Of a stretch of DNA of 64,000 bases, positions 43,161 to 51,270 are shown piece by piece. The stretch comes from DT-110 sp030148525 (GTDB lineage: Bacteria; Bacteroidota; Bacteroidia; Chitinophagales; Saprospiraceae): contig OZ245751.1 in the NCBI GenBank assembly GCA_965227445.1, positions 4,898,001-4,962,000 on the forward strand, given 5' to 3'. Each line of letters opens with the position of its first letter. Position 1 is the stretch's first letter. The notes under the pieces were generated by a model that did no database searches, was not told the origin of the DNA, and saw only the letters and a list, made by a program, of their open reading frames with translations. The position numbers and the translations under genes are program-made.

Positions 43161-45656
43161 CTAGCGTGTTACGTTAAACTTACCGGTGAAGTCAGAACCT
43201 GCTTCCCCGATCCGGTACATATATGAGCCCGGAGGCAGATCCTGAATGCCCAATTGCAGGATTTGTTCTTCCAACTCCACTGTAAGCTCTTTCCGCAGGA
43301 TCATCTGGCCCATCAGATTGAAGATGGTGAGCTCCGTTTCGCCTTTTGGCAAACCCTGCAAAGATAAATTGAGCTGATCGGACGCCGGGTTCGGATATAC
43401 CCGTACCGAAGCTGTCTGGTTCGGTTTCCCCAGATCGATCTGGGAAGGAGCCGTTACCCCCTCAATGGTTCCCGACGTGCATTCGCCCTCCTCGTACAGA
43501 CGTACGTTGCGGAATTGCGATTCACCAACGGGTGTTCCAATATCGTGATCGGCAACGAAGAACAGGCGGTTTGCCCGTCCGCGCAGGAATTGACCGACGG
43601 GAATCTCGTAAGTCTTCCACTGACCATTGCCGGAGTAATTCCGGAAGTTGGGGATACCCCAACGCTGTGTACCCCAAAGTTGGAAGGTCTGCGTACTGGA
43701 AATACGGTTGTCGTCGTCGAAGCCGATACCATGGATCTCCCCCTGGCGGCTCGACTTGAATTCAAAGGTCAGCATGGTATTGACCGTCAGTTCGTAATCG
43801 ATATCAATGGATTTCCAGGCATTGCGATCGATCTTGATTCCTTTGCCGCCATCGGTTTTCTCGAGATCACCGCGATCCTGCGTACCACCGTAGCTTTTGG
43901 GCTGATTCAGGTTGAAATCGATCGCCGCGCAGGCAGGATCATCATTGCCGTCGTCACCACTACCGCTATCTCCACCGCCGGTATCAATACAGAATTGCTT
44001 ACTCGACGAACTGGTGAACTGGCTCACATTCATGATCTGCTGGTTATTCGGGCCGGTCAGAACCAGAGAACCATCGCCGTAATCACAGCAGAAACCGTCG
44101 TTGTCGGAATCGCTTACCCGGAAGGTGTAGCATCCATCTTCCAGACACCAGGTCTTGGATATCTGCTGTCCTTCGTTCTTATCTTCGTAGGGACCACCCT
44201 CCTCAACCGTATTACCGTCGCTGTCGAGTAATTCCCAGGTAGTTTCGCTGCCAAACAGATCAAGGGTGAGGGTCATGCTGACCTCTTCACAAGTATTGCC
44301 CGAATCGCCGTTGCCGGAGTCCCCATTACCCGAATCACCGTTGCCGGAATCCCCATTGCCACCATCGGCAGGACAGGTAGAAAGGCAACTCGACGTTGCT
44401 ACGGAATTGCGGATCAGATTACCCGGTTGATCACCAAAGCCCTTACTCAGGTTGATCCCCACGGAGGTAATGTGGCAGTACGACATGATGGTGCCGCCGT
44501 CGCGGGGACGAGCCGGTACCGAGCAGCTACCTTCGGTATAACCCGGGCAACCATCAAGGGCCGTTCCATTGCCATTCCAGGCACAGGCGTGCGTGTGCTG
44601 AGAACCAAAGAGGTGACCAAACTCGTGCGCAGAGGCCATCACCGTGTATGAGTAAGTAGGCACCGAGCGGTAAAACGGACTGACACTGACAAAACTGAGT
44701 TTGTAAGAATCCGAGAAACTGCAAATACCATCCACGTAGGCAATACCGCCACTGGCCTGGTACGACAGCAACTGCGCCAAATCGCCGTTGAAGCTACGAC
44801 GGGTCGACTGGAATTGCTGCAGAAGCGTATACGAGTCTGAACCATTGTAGGGACTACTGGTATCCCAAATGAATATTTCAGATATCTTAATGGAAACATT
44901 TTCATTAGCATACAGGGTTGCCACCTCGTTGAAAAAACCGGTCACAAATTGCATCACACCATTAGTGCCGTTCTTATCGCGGTAGATATCGTTGTCTACC
45001 TCGAGGTACATACTAATACACTTGTCAGAAGAGCGCAGGTCGGCCCGCGGGCTTACTTCTGCCTTGGAATAGGCCCGGCCGGTATCTTCCGTAGCACATT
45101 CAAAAGGCTTGTCGGAGGCATTGTCGGGTGTGAGCAAATACGTAGCGCCTTCTTCCCCGTACTTTCCCAGGGATAAGTTACCCATCGTGGGACTACTGAC
45201 CAGGGCACGCATTTCGTCTCCGTACACGGTGAGGGTGACCATGGATTCCTCATCTCCTTTGACAACGCCCCGGTAAAAGAGCACTTCTTCAAATTCGACG
45301 GGACCTTCAGTGGATGCAGTATACACCGCAAAACCATCGGCCAACACCTCGGTTTGCACCACTTCCACTTCCAGGGAAGAGCGCAAGGTAGATGGTAAGG
45401 TAAAGGTTAGGGTCTGAGGTTTGTCTTTCTGTAATTGACGCACTTCCCCCTCATTAATGGAAAGGACGTCACAATCGGAGCAAGCCGATGTAATCTCATT
45501 GGTTCGCAATTGTGGCGCTTGCGCAAAAAAACGGTAACTGGTGAAGCTTGTTCCATTCTCTTTTGCCGCTGCCACCCTTTTCGCCGGAGCGATACTCGTC
45601 TGGGCCCCTGCCCATGCACATAGGCATGCCAGGAGAAGCGTGGATAGCAATCTCAT
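43161..45656 (-). CDS. Secreted metzincin metalloprotease with type IX sorting domain
   Basis: An 831-residue zinc protease. Signal peptide (MRLLSTLLLACLCAWAGAQ), a propeptide-like region to about 205, and a reprolysin-type (M12B-like) catalytic domain with HEFGHLFGSQH at 344-354 (three zinc His plus catalytic Glu) and a Met-turn candidate in GGTIMSYCH. A GNGDS repeat linker (about 430-455, repeated five-residue units) is followed by a beta domain (VSMTLTLDLFGSETTWEL...CYTFRVSDSDNDGFCCDYGDG). A carbohydrate-binding-like domain comes next, then a T9SS sorting domain (VYPNPASDQLNLSLQGLPKG to the end FNVTR). Expected to be secreted and surface-bound or released, degrading proteins. No partner genes. 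Confidence 0.92.
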   Translation of the reverse strand: MRLLSTLLLACLCAWAGAQTSIAPAKRVAAAKENGTSFTSYRFFAQAPQLRTNEITSACSDCDVLSINEGEVRQLQKDKPQTLTFTLPSTLRSSLEVEVVQTEVLADGFAVYTASTEGPVEFEEVLFYRGVVKGDEESMVTLTVYGDEMRALVSSPTMGNLSLGKYGEEGATYLLTPDNASDKPFECATEDTGRAYSKAEVSPRADLRSSDKCISMYLEVDNDIYRDKNGTNGVMQFVTGFFNEVATLYANENVSIKISEIFIWDTSSPYNGSDSYTLLQQFQSTRRSFNGDLAQLLSYQASGGIAYVDGICSFSDSYKLSFVSVSPFYRSVPTYSYTVMASAHEFGHLFGSQHTHACAWNGNGTALDGCPGYTEGSCSVPARPRDGGTIMSYCHITSVGINLSKGFGDQPGNLIRNSVATSSCLSTCPADGGNGDSGNGDSGNGDSGNGDSGNTCEEVSMTLTLDLFGSETTWELLDSDGNTVEEGGPYEDKNEGQQISKTWCLEDGCYTFRVSDSDNDGFCCDYGDGSLVLTGPNNQQIMNVSQFTSSSSKQFCIDTGGGDSGSGDDGNDDPACAAIDFNLNQPKSYGGTQDRGDLEKTDGGKGIKIDRNAWKSIDIDYELTVNTMLTFEFKSSRQGEIHGIGFDDDNRISSTQTFQLWGTQRWGIPNFRNYSGNGQWKTYEIPVGQFLRGRANRLFFVADHDIGTPVGESQFRNVRLYEEGECTSGTIEGVTAPSQIDLGKPNQTASVRVYPNPASDQLNLSLQGLPKGETELTIFNLMGQMILRKELTVELEEQILQLGIQDLPPGSYMYRIGEAGSDFTGKFNVTR

Positions 45657-46303
45657 GTGTTTCTATCTAGTTTAAGTTAACGATGCATGTACCCAACCAG
45701 TGGTTAGACACACGTGTGCCAAAATGGTTAAATAAGCGCCAGCCTTTGGCTGAACAGCTTTGACCAACAAAATAGAATGGCTAGTTACGCTTGAGGGGAG
45801 GGACAGCAATACTGCACGATATAGTGCCGGGAGTCCGTATCCACAGCTTGGGTAAATAAGAGCGTTGTGGCCCATACTCACCTATCGAAGGCAGCACCGC
45901 ATATGTCTTGTTACGAAAAGAAAAGTAAATGGTTTACTTTTTCGACAACAATCTGCAATATATGGAAAAATTAGCATACCGTCCAGCAAAACGATAGTGG
46001 CGCAGTCTTTTTCTGGTGCAGTGGGACTACCATCAACCAGCCTTATGATGTTGGAGGATACGTTCGATGGGTTGAGGGGTCTCAGGGAAGGTCGTCGTTG
46101 AAAAGTCACCCCTAGAACGGGCTCTAGTGCACTTTAGTGTTTTTTCATATTTTAAAAATATGATTTTAACATAAACTGGCCAAATTGAGGCTGAAATATA
46201 CCCTGTTAGGGGTAGGGATTACCCCTTATTTTTGGCGAACGCCAAAAATAAGGGGTGGAAGGTGATCCTTTTTGACGTAAGTCATAGAATAAGCAACGTA
46301 TTA
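45657..46303. other. 647-base spacer without genes
   Basis: No coding signal seen on either strand. It contains the perfect A/T palindrome CATATTTT-a-AAAATATG (46146-46162) and, near its end, a strong hairpin (46221-46256). The stretch 46130-46200 is A/T-rich, unlike the rest. A 69-codon frame at 45672-45881 lacks gene features. Confidence 0.55.
46221..46256. terminator. 16-bp perfect hairpin downstream of the aquaglyceroporin gene
   Basis: ACCCCTTATTTTTGGC, loop GAAC, GCCAAAAATAAGGGGT. It lies 48 bases past the stop of the minus-strand MIP gene and also contains the dispersed TTTTTGGC...GCC word. A terminator without a long T-run, or an mRNA-stabilising hairpin. Confidence 0.7.
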
Positions 46304-47029
46304 TCAAGCCCCTGCCACCAGAAAAACCAGCGCCGCCAAAACTGCACCAATAATTGGCCCCACCACCGGAATCCAGGCATAACGCCAGTCGCTACCCCCT
46401 TTATTCCTGATAGGCAGGAAAGCGTGCATCAACCGCGGCGACAGGTCACGGGCCGGATTGATGGCGTAGCCCGTGGTACCTCCCAGGCTAAGACCAATGG
46501 CGGTTACCAGCAGGGCCACCGGTAATGCATCCAACGAGCCCAGGGTTACTTCTTCATCGCCGATTTGGGCACCGGCCAGGAAAAAGACCCCCAGCACCAA
46601 CACAAACGTACCAATGATCTCGCTGGTGAGATTGGAAGGCGTATCCCGAATGGCCGGCGAAGTGCAAAAGACATCCCGGATTACCGCAGGATTGTCAGAT
46701 AAATCAAAGTGAGGCCGGTAATGCAGCCACACCAACACGGCACCGGTGGCTGCCCCCAGAAACTGGGCCAGCAAATACCCCGGCACCAGACTCCAGGAAA
46801 AAGTACCCGCGGTGGCCAGCCCGATGGTCACCGCCGGATTGATGTGAGCCCCGCTGATGGAAGCAGCCACAAATACCCCCACAAAAACGGCCAGCCCCCA
46901 GCCCAGGGTGATAACGATCCAGCCACCGTTCTGGCCCTTGGATTTCGGCAGGATGACGTTGGCAACGACGCCGTCGCCCAGGATGATCAGCAAGCAGGTG
47001 CCCAGGAATTCAGCGAGGAATGGAGTCAT
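46304..47029 (-). CDS. Aquaglyceroporin / MIP-family channel
   Basis: A 241-residue channel for glycerol, water or small neutral solutes. Six membrane helices and the two NPA half-helices: ISGAHINPAVTIGLA (first) and TGYAINPARDLSPRLMHAF (second). The Asp after the second NPA-Arg (NPARD) is typical of glycerol facilitators (GlpF type) rather than strict aquaporins. Starts MTPFLAEFLGTCLLIILGDGVVANVIL. No glycerol kinase gene is near. A TTTCAC...GTGAAA inverted repeat lies about 45 bases before the start (47073-47092). Confidence 0.93.
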   Translation of the reverse strand: MTPFLAEFLGTCLLIILGDGVVANVILPKSKGQNGGWIVITLGWGLAVFVGVFVAASISGAHINPAVTIGLATAGTFSWSLVPGYLLAQFLGAATGAVLVWLHYRPHFDLSDNPAVIRDVFCTSPAIRDTPSNLTSEIIGTFVLVLGVFFLAGAQIGDEEVTLGSLDALPVALLVTAIGLSLGGTTGYAINPARDLSPRLMHAFLPIRNKGGSDWRYAWIPVVGPIIGAVLAALVFLVAGA

Positions 47030-47269
47030 GGTGGTCAGGTTTTAGGAGACTTTGATGTTAATTTCTCGTTTTCACTAAAAACGTGAAATAAGATCAATGA
47101 AAAGTACTTATTTAAATAAATAAGCGGTTTTAAGCACAATTGCGCTTAAAAAAATGCTTATTCAGCGTTTTCCAGAGCGGTCAGTGCTGTTGGCTGCTTG
47201 GGGGAATAAGCGGTGAATCCCCAATAGATCACAAAAGGTTCCTTTGAGCAGGAGTAGCGTTAAAGAAAA

Positions 47270-47342
47270 TATACCAACAACGAAGTGGTTTGGTGTCCCA
47301 GCACGAAGTACTGCGGAGCAAAACCACTTCGTTGTCGGTATA
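47270..47342. repeat. TATA-bounded palindromic element, copy 4 (73 bp)
   Basis: A near-perfect B module: TATACCAACAACGAAGTGG ... CCACTTCGTTGTCGGTATA, with an inner CAGCACGAAGTACTG palindrome. Its right part and the 44 bases after it (47321-47386) are identical over 66 bases to 51473-51538. Confidence 0.93.
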
Positions 47343-47466
47343 ATAGACATTTGCAGTCCAAAGGATAAATCCCAAACACGCTCTTAAAAGTAAGGTAACC
47401 GTGTGCATGAAAAGTCGATACGGTATTGCCGCGGATAAAGATTCGTTATTGAATAACGGATTTCAG

Positions 47467-47808
47467 GACCTCGGTAGTGGTGCGGATCAAAAACCACTAA
47501 AGATGAACGAGGTAACGGGGACCATCACATTGCGTACCTAACGGCACGTTTGCCATCATTCGCCTTTACGTTTCTACCCATATTCCGCTCCTAAAGGGGC
47601 ATTCTGAAAAGGTCCCGTTAGGGACCAGATATGGGTAGAAATTTGAATTGGACAAGGGAAGACCGTGCCGTTAGGTACGGAATGTAGGACATGCATTACC
47701 CCCGAAGAACAAATAATCTTGACCCGCAGCACTAGAGAGGTCCAATATTGGTAGTAAAAAAGACGGAAAGAACCCTCACTCGACCTCGGTAGTGCCGCGG
47801 ATCAAAAA
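47467..47808. repeat. Nested inverted-repeat array flanked by direct repeats
   Basis: Outer arms CATTGCGTACCTAACGGCACG (47528-47548) and CGTGCCGTTAGGTACGGAATG (47664-47684) differ at one position; next arms TTTCTACCCATAT (47571-47583) and ATATGGGTAGAAA (47629-47641) are perfect; inside are GCTCC-taaa-GGGGC (47587-47600) and GGTCCC-gtta-GGGACC (47611-47626). The whole is flanked by GACCTCGGTAGTG(G/C)(T/C)GCGG direct repeats. It could fold as a multibranched RNA or DNA structure. Confidence 0.85.
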
Positions 47809-47832
47809 GCAATAATTGTGGGTGCAAGAACA

Positions 47833-47851
47833 GTCGGTCCAGAGGACCGAC
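47833..47851. repeat. Perfect 8-bp hairpin
   Basis: GTCGGTCC-aga-GGACCGAC, a short REP-like unit following the nested array. Confidence 0.7.
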
Positions 47852-47870
47852 TTCCATTGGCTCGAGCAAA

Positions 47871-47907
47871 GAAAAACTGGGCTGCTAGTATCTTCTAGCA
47901 GCCCAGT
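47871..47907 (-). terminator. Rho-independent terminator of nfu
   Basis: Perfect 13-bp stem ACTGGGCTGCTAG / CTAGCAGCCCAGT, followed on the minus strand by TTTTTC, 31 bases past the nfu stop. Confidence 0.93.
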
Positions 47908-47937
47908 TAGTTTAGAATTATCTGGCACGGAACGGGC

Positions 47938-48552
47938 TTAACCCATTACCGCTTCTACATTTTTCACTTCCGGTACCATGCGCTTCATCATGCCTTCGAT
48001 ACCGGCCTTGAGGGTTACCGTGGAAGACGGGCAACCACTGCAGGCACCCTGCATGATCAGGCGGACCGTGCCTTCGTTGAAGGATTCAAACTCGATGTTA
48101 CCACCGTCCATTTCCACGGCCGGCTTCACGTAGGTTTCGAGCAGGTCCTTGATCTTTTTCACAATCTCGGCTTCGTTTTCGGTATAGTCGTAGCTGGCAC
48201 CACGCTCTTCTTCGATCTTGGCCATCGCTTCGGCAAAACCATCCTTGATGATCTCACCACCTTCGGTGACGTATTCTTTGATAAACTCCTTCAATTGGAG
48301 CATGATGTCTTCCCAGGCGTAGTTAAACTCCTTGGTAACGGTCACGAAGTTATTGCTCACGTAGACACCCTTTACGTAGGGCTTCTCAAACAAAGCCGTA
48401 GCCAGGGGTGACCACTCTTTAGCCAGTTCTTCCTCGCCAAAGTCGGCCGTACCTTTATACAGCATGCGATTCGTTACGAACTTCAGAGATTCCGGGTTGG
48501 GTGTTTGTTCGGTGTACAACATGACCGGACTCTTGGTAACGGGATTGCTCAT
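47938..48552 (-). CDS. nfu: Nfu-type iron-sulfur cluster scaffold protein
   Basis: Carries and delivers Fe-S clusters to apo-proteins in the cytoplasm. 204 residues from the ATG at 48552 (MSNPVTKSPVMLYTEQTPNPESLKF); a frame extending to 48645 is not supported by conservation. N-terminal Nfu_N domain (YTEQTPNPESLKFVTNRMLYKG...ATALFEKPYVKGVYVSNNFVTVTK), C-terminal NifU domain (PAVEMDGGNIEFESFNEGTVRLIMQGACSGCPSS) with the cluster ligands Cys-x2-Cys. Ends with its own terminator. No other isc/suf genes in the window. Confidence 0.94.
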   Translation of the reverse strand: MSNPVTKSPVMLYTEQTPNPESLKFVTNRMLYKGTADFGEEELAKEWSPLATALFEKPYVKGVYVSNNFVTVTKEFNYAWEDIMLQLKEFIKEYVTEGGEIIKDGFAEAMAKIEEERGASYDYTENEAEIVKKIKDLLETYVKPAVEMDGGNIEFESFNEGTVRLIMQGACSGCPSSTVTLKAGIEGMMKRMVPEVKNVEAVMG

Positions 48553-48966
48553 ATCAGTTTCTTTAGTCGTTTTTCGATTAACAGGGAAAGCCAATCCGGA
48601 CGTGCGGATCGGGTGTTCTAACTCATAAAACGCAACAGGCGTCATTTAGTTTTACAATACCGTGAGGTTGGGGCTAAGGTGTTTGCTAAATATACCGACA
48701 ACGAAGTGGTTTTGCTCAGCAGTACTTCGTGCTGGGAGTCCCAAACCACTTCGAGTCGAGTATATACCCGCGTGAAAAGGTTTGGCAAAGCCCAAACCTT
48801 TTCGGAAGCGGTATAACTGAATATCATAACCTCACGGTGTATTTGGTAGAGGGTATTAGGTAGTAGGACTCGCTTTAATCCCGATACCTTATACCTACTA
48901 CTCTACACCGGGAGGTTGGGCTCTGAATATCATCACTTTACGAATAAGTCTGTGCCCAACCTCGGG
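48553..48966. other. 414-base spacer dominated by repeats
   Basis: No gene seen. It holds two-module palindromic element copy 5, enclosed by an outer inverted repeat ACCGTGAGGTT (48659-48669) / AACCTCACGGT (48828-48838). A CTGAATATCAT word occurs twice (about 48817 and 48921), and a GGTAGTAGG / CCTACTAC inverted repeat lies in 48857-48902. Confidence 0.8.
48691..48815. repeat. TATA-bounded palindromic element, copy 5 (two modules, 125 bp)
   Basis: Module B (TATACCGACAACGAAGTGGT ... CACTTCGAGTCGAGTATA) then module A (TATACCCGCGTGAAAAGGTT ... CTTTTCGGAAGCGGTATA). Same layout as copy 3 but in the opposite orientation. It is nearly symmetric in each module and likely close to the family consensus. 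Confidence 0.94.
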
Positions 48967-49875
48967 TTACAATACAAAACTCCGGTAGGCATGCAAAACG
49001 GTATGTCCGCGTTCCGCGAAATAGGCCTGCACCTCCGATTCAGGAACATCGCTAACGAACAGGACGTAATCTCCGCCCCAGGCTCCCAGAGATTTCACAA
49101 CACCCGGTGCATCGGAAAACAGTACCTCACCTACTGGCTGTAACCCGGTACAGCGGGCAATGAGTTGCTCGTGCCTCAACAGCAATTCCGCAAAGTCCTT
49201 TCTTTTTTTGGCGGAAGCCAATTCAAGGCTAATCTGACTGATCGCCTCTACCGGCGGAGTTGTGCCCGCCTGCTTATATCGCTTAATGCCCGACCGGCTG
49301 TTTTGCTTTTGGCCCAGGTACACGAAATACAGATCGTCGGCAAAAGGGGGATCAAAGGGAATGCGCACATGATGACCACGATCATCACGACGCTGGTACA
49401 GAATGGGCCCATCACTGCGCGCGCAGGCCAGATCGTAACCCGAGCCACCAAAGGTAGCGTTGGCCAGATCGTAGGCATCAACTCCGGCCCAACCAGCCAC
49501 TAATGTTAACAAGGTGGAGCTACTGCCGAGGCCCCAGGATCGGTCAAATTCCAGCAGGGTGCGAACTTGGCAAGGGCCGGGTTGAAAAGTGCCGTTCGAT
49601 AATCTTCGCGCGTGGATTAGCACCTCACTCAGCCGCTGCCCCATACCAGGGTCGGTAGTGTCTATCACCGTCAGTCGATCCGGATCTAAGCGAACCTGCA
49701 GCCATTTTTCCTGATCACCCTGCCAGCTCTCCCACCATAAATCCTTCCCACCATCCGCTTTGTCCACGTATAAATGCTGCCCCATTCTAGTGGGCAAACC
49801 AATACCCAGAGCACCATCCAGAATGACGTATTCCCCCGACAAGAGTACCTTTCCGTGGGCATAGTAGTGGGCCAT
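48967..49875 (-). CDS. GYDIA-type GHMP kinase (mevalonate pathway)
   Basis: A 302-residue GHMP-superfamily kinase. Starts MAHYYAHGKVLLSGEYVILDGALGIGLPT, with the ATP loop SWGLGSSSTLLTL and the name motif as GGSGYDLACARSDGPILY. Members of this family sit with HMG-CoA reductase and type 2 isopentenyl isomerase in Bacteroidota and are taken to phosphorylate mevalonate or a later intermediate; which step is not known to me with certainty. Here it follows HMG-CoA reductase by 6 bases. A dispersed TTTTTGGCGGAAGCC word lies within it (49205-49220). Confidence 0.85.
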   Translation of the reverse strand: MAHYYAHGKVLLSGEYVILDGALGIGLPTRMGQHLYVDKADGGKDLWWESWQGDQEKWLQVRLDPDRLTVIDTTDPGMGQRLSEVLIHARRLSNGTFQPGPCQVRTLLEFDRSWGLGSSSTLLTLVAGWAGVDAYDLANATFGGSGYDLACARSDGPILYQRRDDRGHHVRIPFDPPFADDLYFVYLGQKQNSRSGIKRYKQAGTTPPVEAISQISLELASAKKRKDFAELLLRHEQLIARCTGLQPVGEVLFSDAPGVVKSLGAWGGDYVLFVSDVPESEVQAYFAERGHTVLHAYRSFVL

Positions 49876-49881
49876 GGTTAC

Positions 49882-51210
49882 TTATTTAACGGTCGCTCCC
49901 GATTCCAGAAACTCCCGTACAGCCGTGAAGGAAACCGTTTTATCGGCGAAGTGCTGCTGGGCACGCTCTTTATCTTGGTCAGAGGCACCAAGATGATTCA
50001 GGATGTTTTGCAAGTGCATTTTCATGTGCCCTTTCTGAATGCCAGTGGTCGTGAGAGATCGCACGGCCGCGAAGTTTTGGGCCAGTCCGGTACTTACAAT
50101 GATCTCCATCAACTGTGCTGCTGATGGATTACCCAGTAATTCCAGTGATAGTTTGGCCAGCGGGTGGAGCTTGGTCAGGCCGCCTACGGTTCCCAGAGCC
50201 AGGGGCAACTCCATCCAGAAGCGGAAAATGCCATCTGATACATCACAGTGACTCAGGGAGCGGTACTGTCCGTCGCGGGCGGCGTGCGTATGGCCGCAGG
50301 CCTCCACTGCCCGAAAATCATTGCCCGTAGCCAGCACCACTGCATCGACCCCGTTAAAAATGCCTTTATTGTGCGTAGTGGCCCGGTAGGGATCTATTTC
50401 GGCAATGCGGACTGCTTTCTGGAATTTTTTGGCGAAAGCCAGGGGAGCCAAATCGCCACAAGCTCCCTTCAGTGTATCTACCGGACATTGCACTTCCGCC
50501 CGCACCACGCATTCGGGGGTGTAGTTGGACAGAATGGCCATAATAATGTTGAGATCGCGATCTTTTTCTGGCAGATTAGTCATTCCCTGCACAAAATCAC
50601 GGAGGGTACGCCCGAATTGCTCAAGCACCGAATTGATGAAGTTGGCCCCCATAGAATCACAGGTCTCAAAGGTCACTTTCAACTGGTGGTACTCAGGCTC
50701 CAGATGGGTCATATCGAGCCATTCAATCTTCAATATACCACCACCTCGTTTAACCATATTTTCGGTCAGATGGGTGGCTTCCGCCAAAAGGCGCTGCTTA
50801 AGGGCAGCAATATGCTGCTGGATCCGGGCGTAATCACCCGTCCAGGTAAAATGCACCTGTCCAACCTTAGTTGTAGAGATCACCTCGGCCTTAAACCCTC
50901 CGCGTTCAAGCCAAAACTTAGCTGCACTGGAGGCCGCTGCCACCACTGAACTCTCCTCGATTACCATGGGTACAGCGTAGATGTGATCGTTGATCCGCAT
51001 ATTCGGGGCAATCCCGAAAGGCATGTAATAGTTGGTTAGCGTATTCTCACTGAATCCATCCAGAACACGCTGCAGAGCTTCATCCTCGTGCCAGAAGCTC
51101 CGTAGTAGTTGAGCTGCCTCAGTGGGATGCTGCAACCAATGTTGTGCCACCCATTCGATCTTTTCATTCTTGGAAAGCCTGGAGAAACCAGTGATTGTCT
51201 TTTCCTGCAT
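49882..51210 (-). CDS. Hydroxymethylglutaryl-CoA reductase, class II (degradative type)
   Basis: Interconverts HMG-CoA and mevalonate. 442 residues from the ATG at 51210 (MQEKTITGFSRLSKNEKIEWVAQ); the frame extends to a TTG at 51222. Class II features: LTNYYMPFGIAPNMRINDHIYAVPMVIEESSVVAAAS, HLTENMVKRGGGILKIEW (Glu), TCDSMGANFINSVLEQFG, YRATTHNKGIFNGVDAVVLATGNDFRAVEA (Lys and Asp) and HMKMHLQNIL near the C-terminus. Between the type 2 isomerase upstream and the GHMP kinase downstream it forms a mevalonate-pathway cluster, here in the biosynthetic direction despite the class II type. Confidence 0.94.
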   Translation of the reverse strand: MQEKTITGFSRLSKNEKIEWVAQHWLQHPTEAAQLLRSFWHEDEALQRVLDGFSENTLTNYYMPFGIAPNMRINDHIYAVPMVIEESSVVAAASSAAKFWLERGGFKAEVISTTKVGQVHFTWTGDYARIQQHIAALKQRLLAEATHLTENMVKRGGGILKIEWLDMTHLEPEYHQLKVTFETCDSMGANFINSVLEQFGRTLRDFVQGMTNLPEKDRDLNIIMAILSNYTPECVVRAEVQCPVDTLKGACGDLAPLAFAKKFQKAVRIAEIDPYRATTHNKGIFNGVDAVVLATGNDFRAVEACGHTHAARDGQYRSLSHCDVSDGIFRFWMELPLALGTVGGLTKLHPLAKLSLELLGNPSAAQLMEIIVSTGLAQNFAAVRSLTTTGIQKGHMKMHLQNILNHLGASDQDKERAQQHFADKTVSFTAVREFLESGATVK

Positions 51211-51270
51211 GTCCGGATTCAATTAATAAGCTACGCTGACAAAGCGCTAAAAATACAGCAACCAGCTCAC

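Larger units (their letters stand above)
47030..47937. other. 908-base repeat-rich spacer
   Basis: No gene seen. In order: an inverted repeat before the MIP gene (about 47073-47092), an A/T-rich stretch (47100-47160), palindromic element copy 4 (47270-47342) with a 44-base tail, a nested hairpin array (47528-47684) between two copies of a GACCTCGGTAGTG word (47467-47493 and 47782-47808), a GTCGGTCC-aga-GGACCGAC hairpin (47833-47851), and the nfu terminator. Confidence 0.8.

Noticed and set aside
45657..46303. Possible tRNA or small RNA gene in the 647-base spacer
   Set aside because: No cloverleaf, acceptor stem or T-loop sequence was recognised; only palindromes are visible.
47162..47350. 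Small frames encoding KWFCSAVLRAGTPNH-type peptides, also at 19935-20123, 48642-48827 and 51311-51564
   Set aside because: They are translations of the TATA-bounded palindromic element; similarity between them comes from the DNA repeat, and they lack start-site or codon support.
47467..47808. CRISPR-like repeats
   Set aside because: The repeats are inverted and nested, not regularly spaced direct repeats with spacers, and no cas genes are present.
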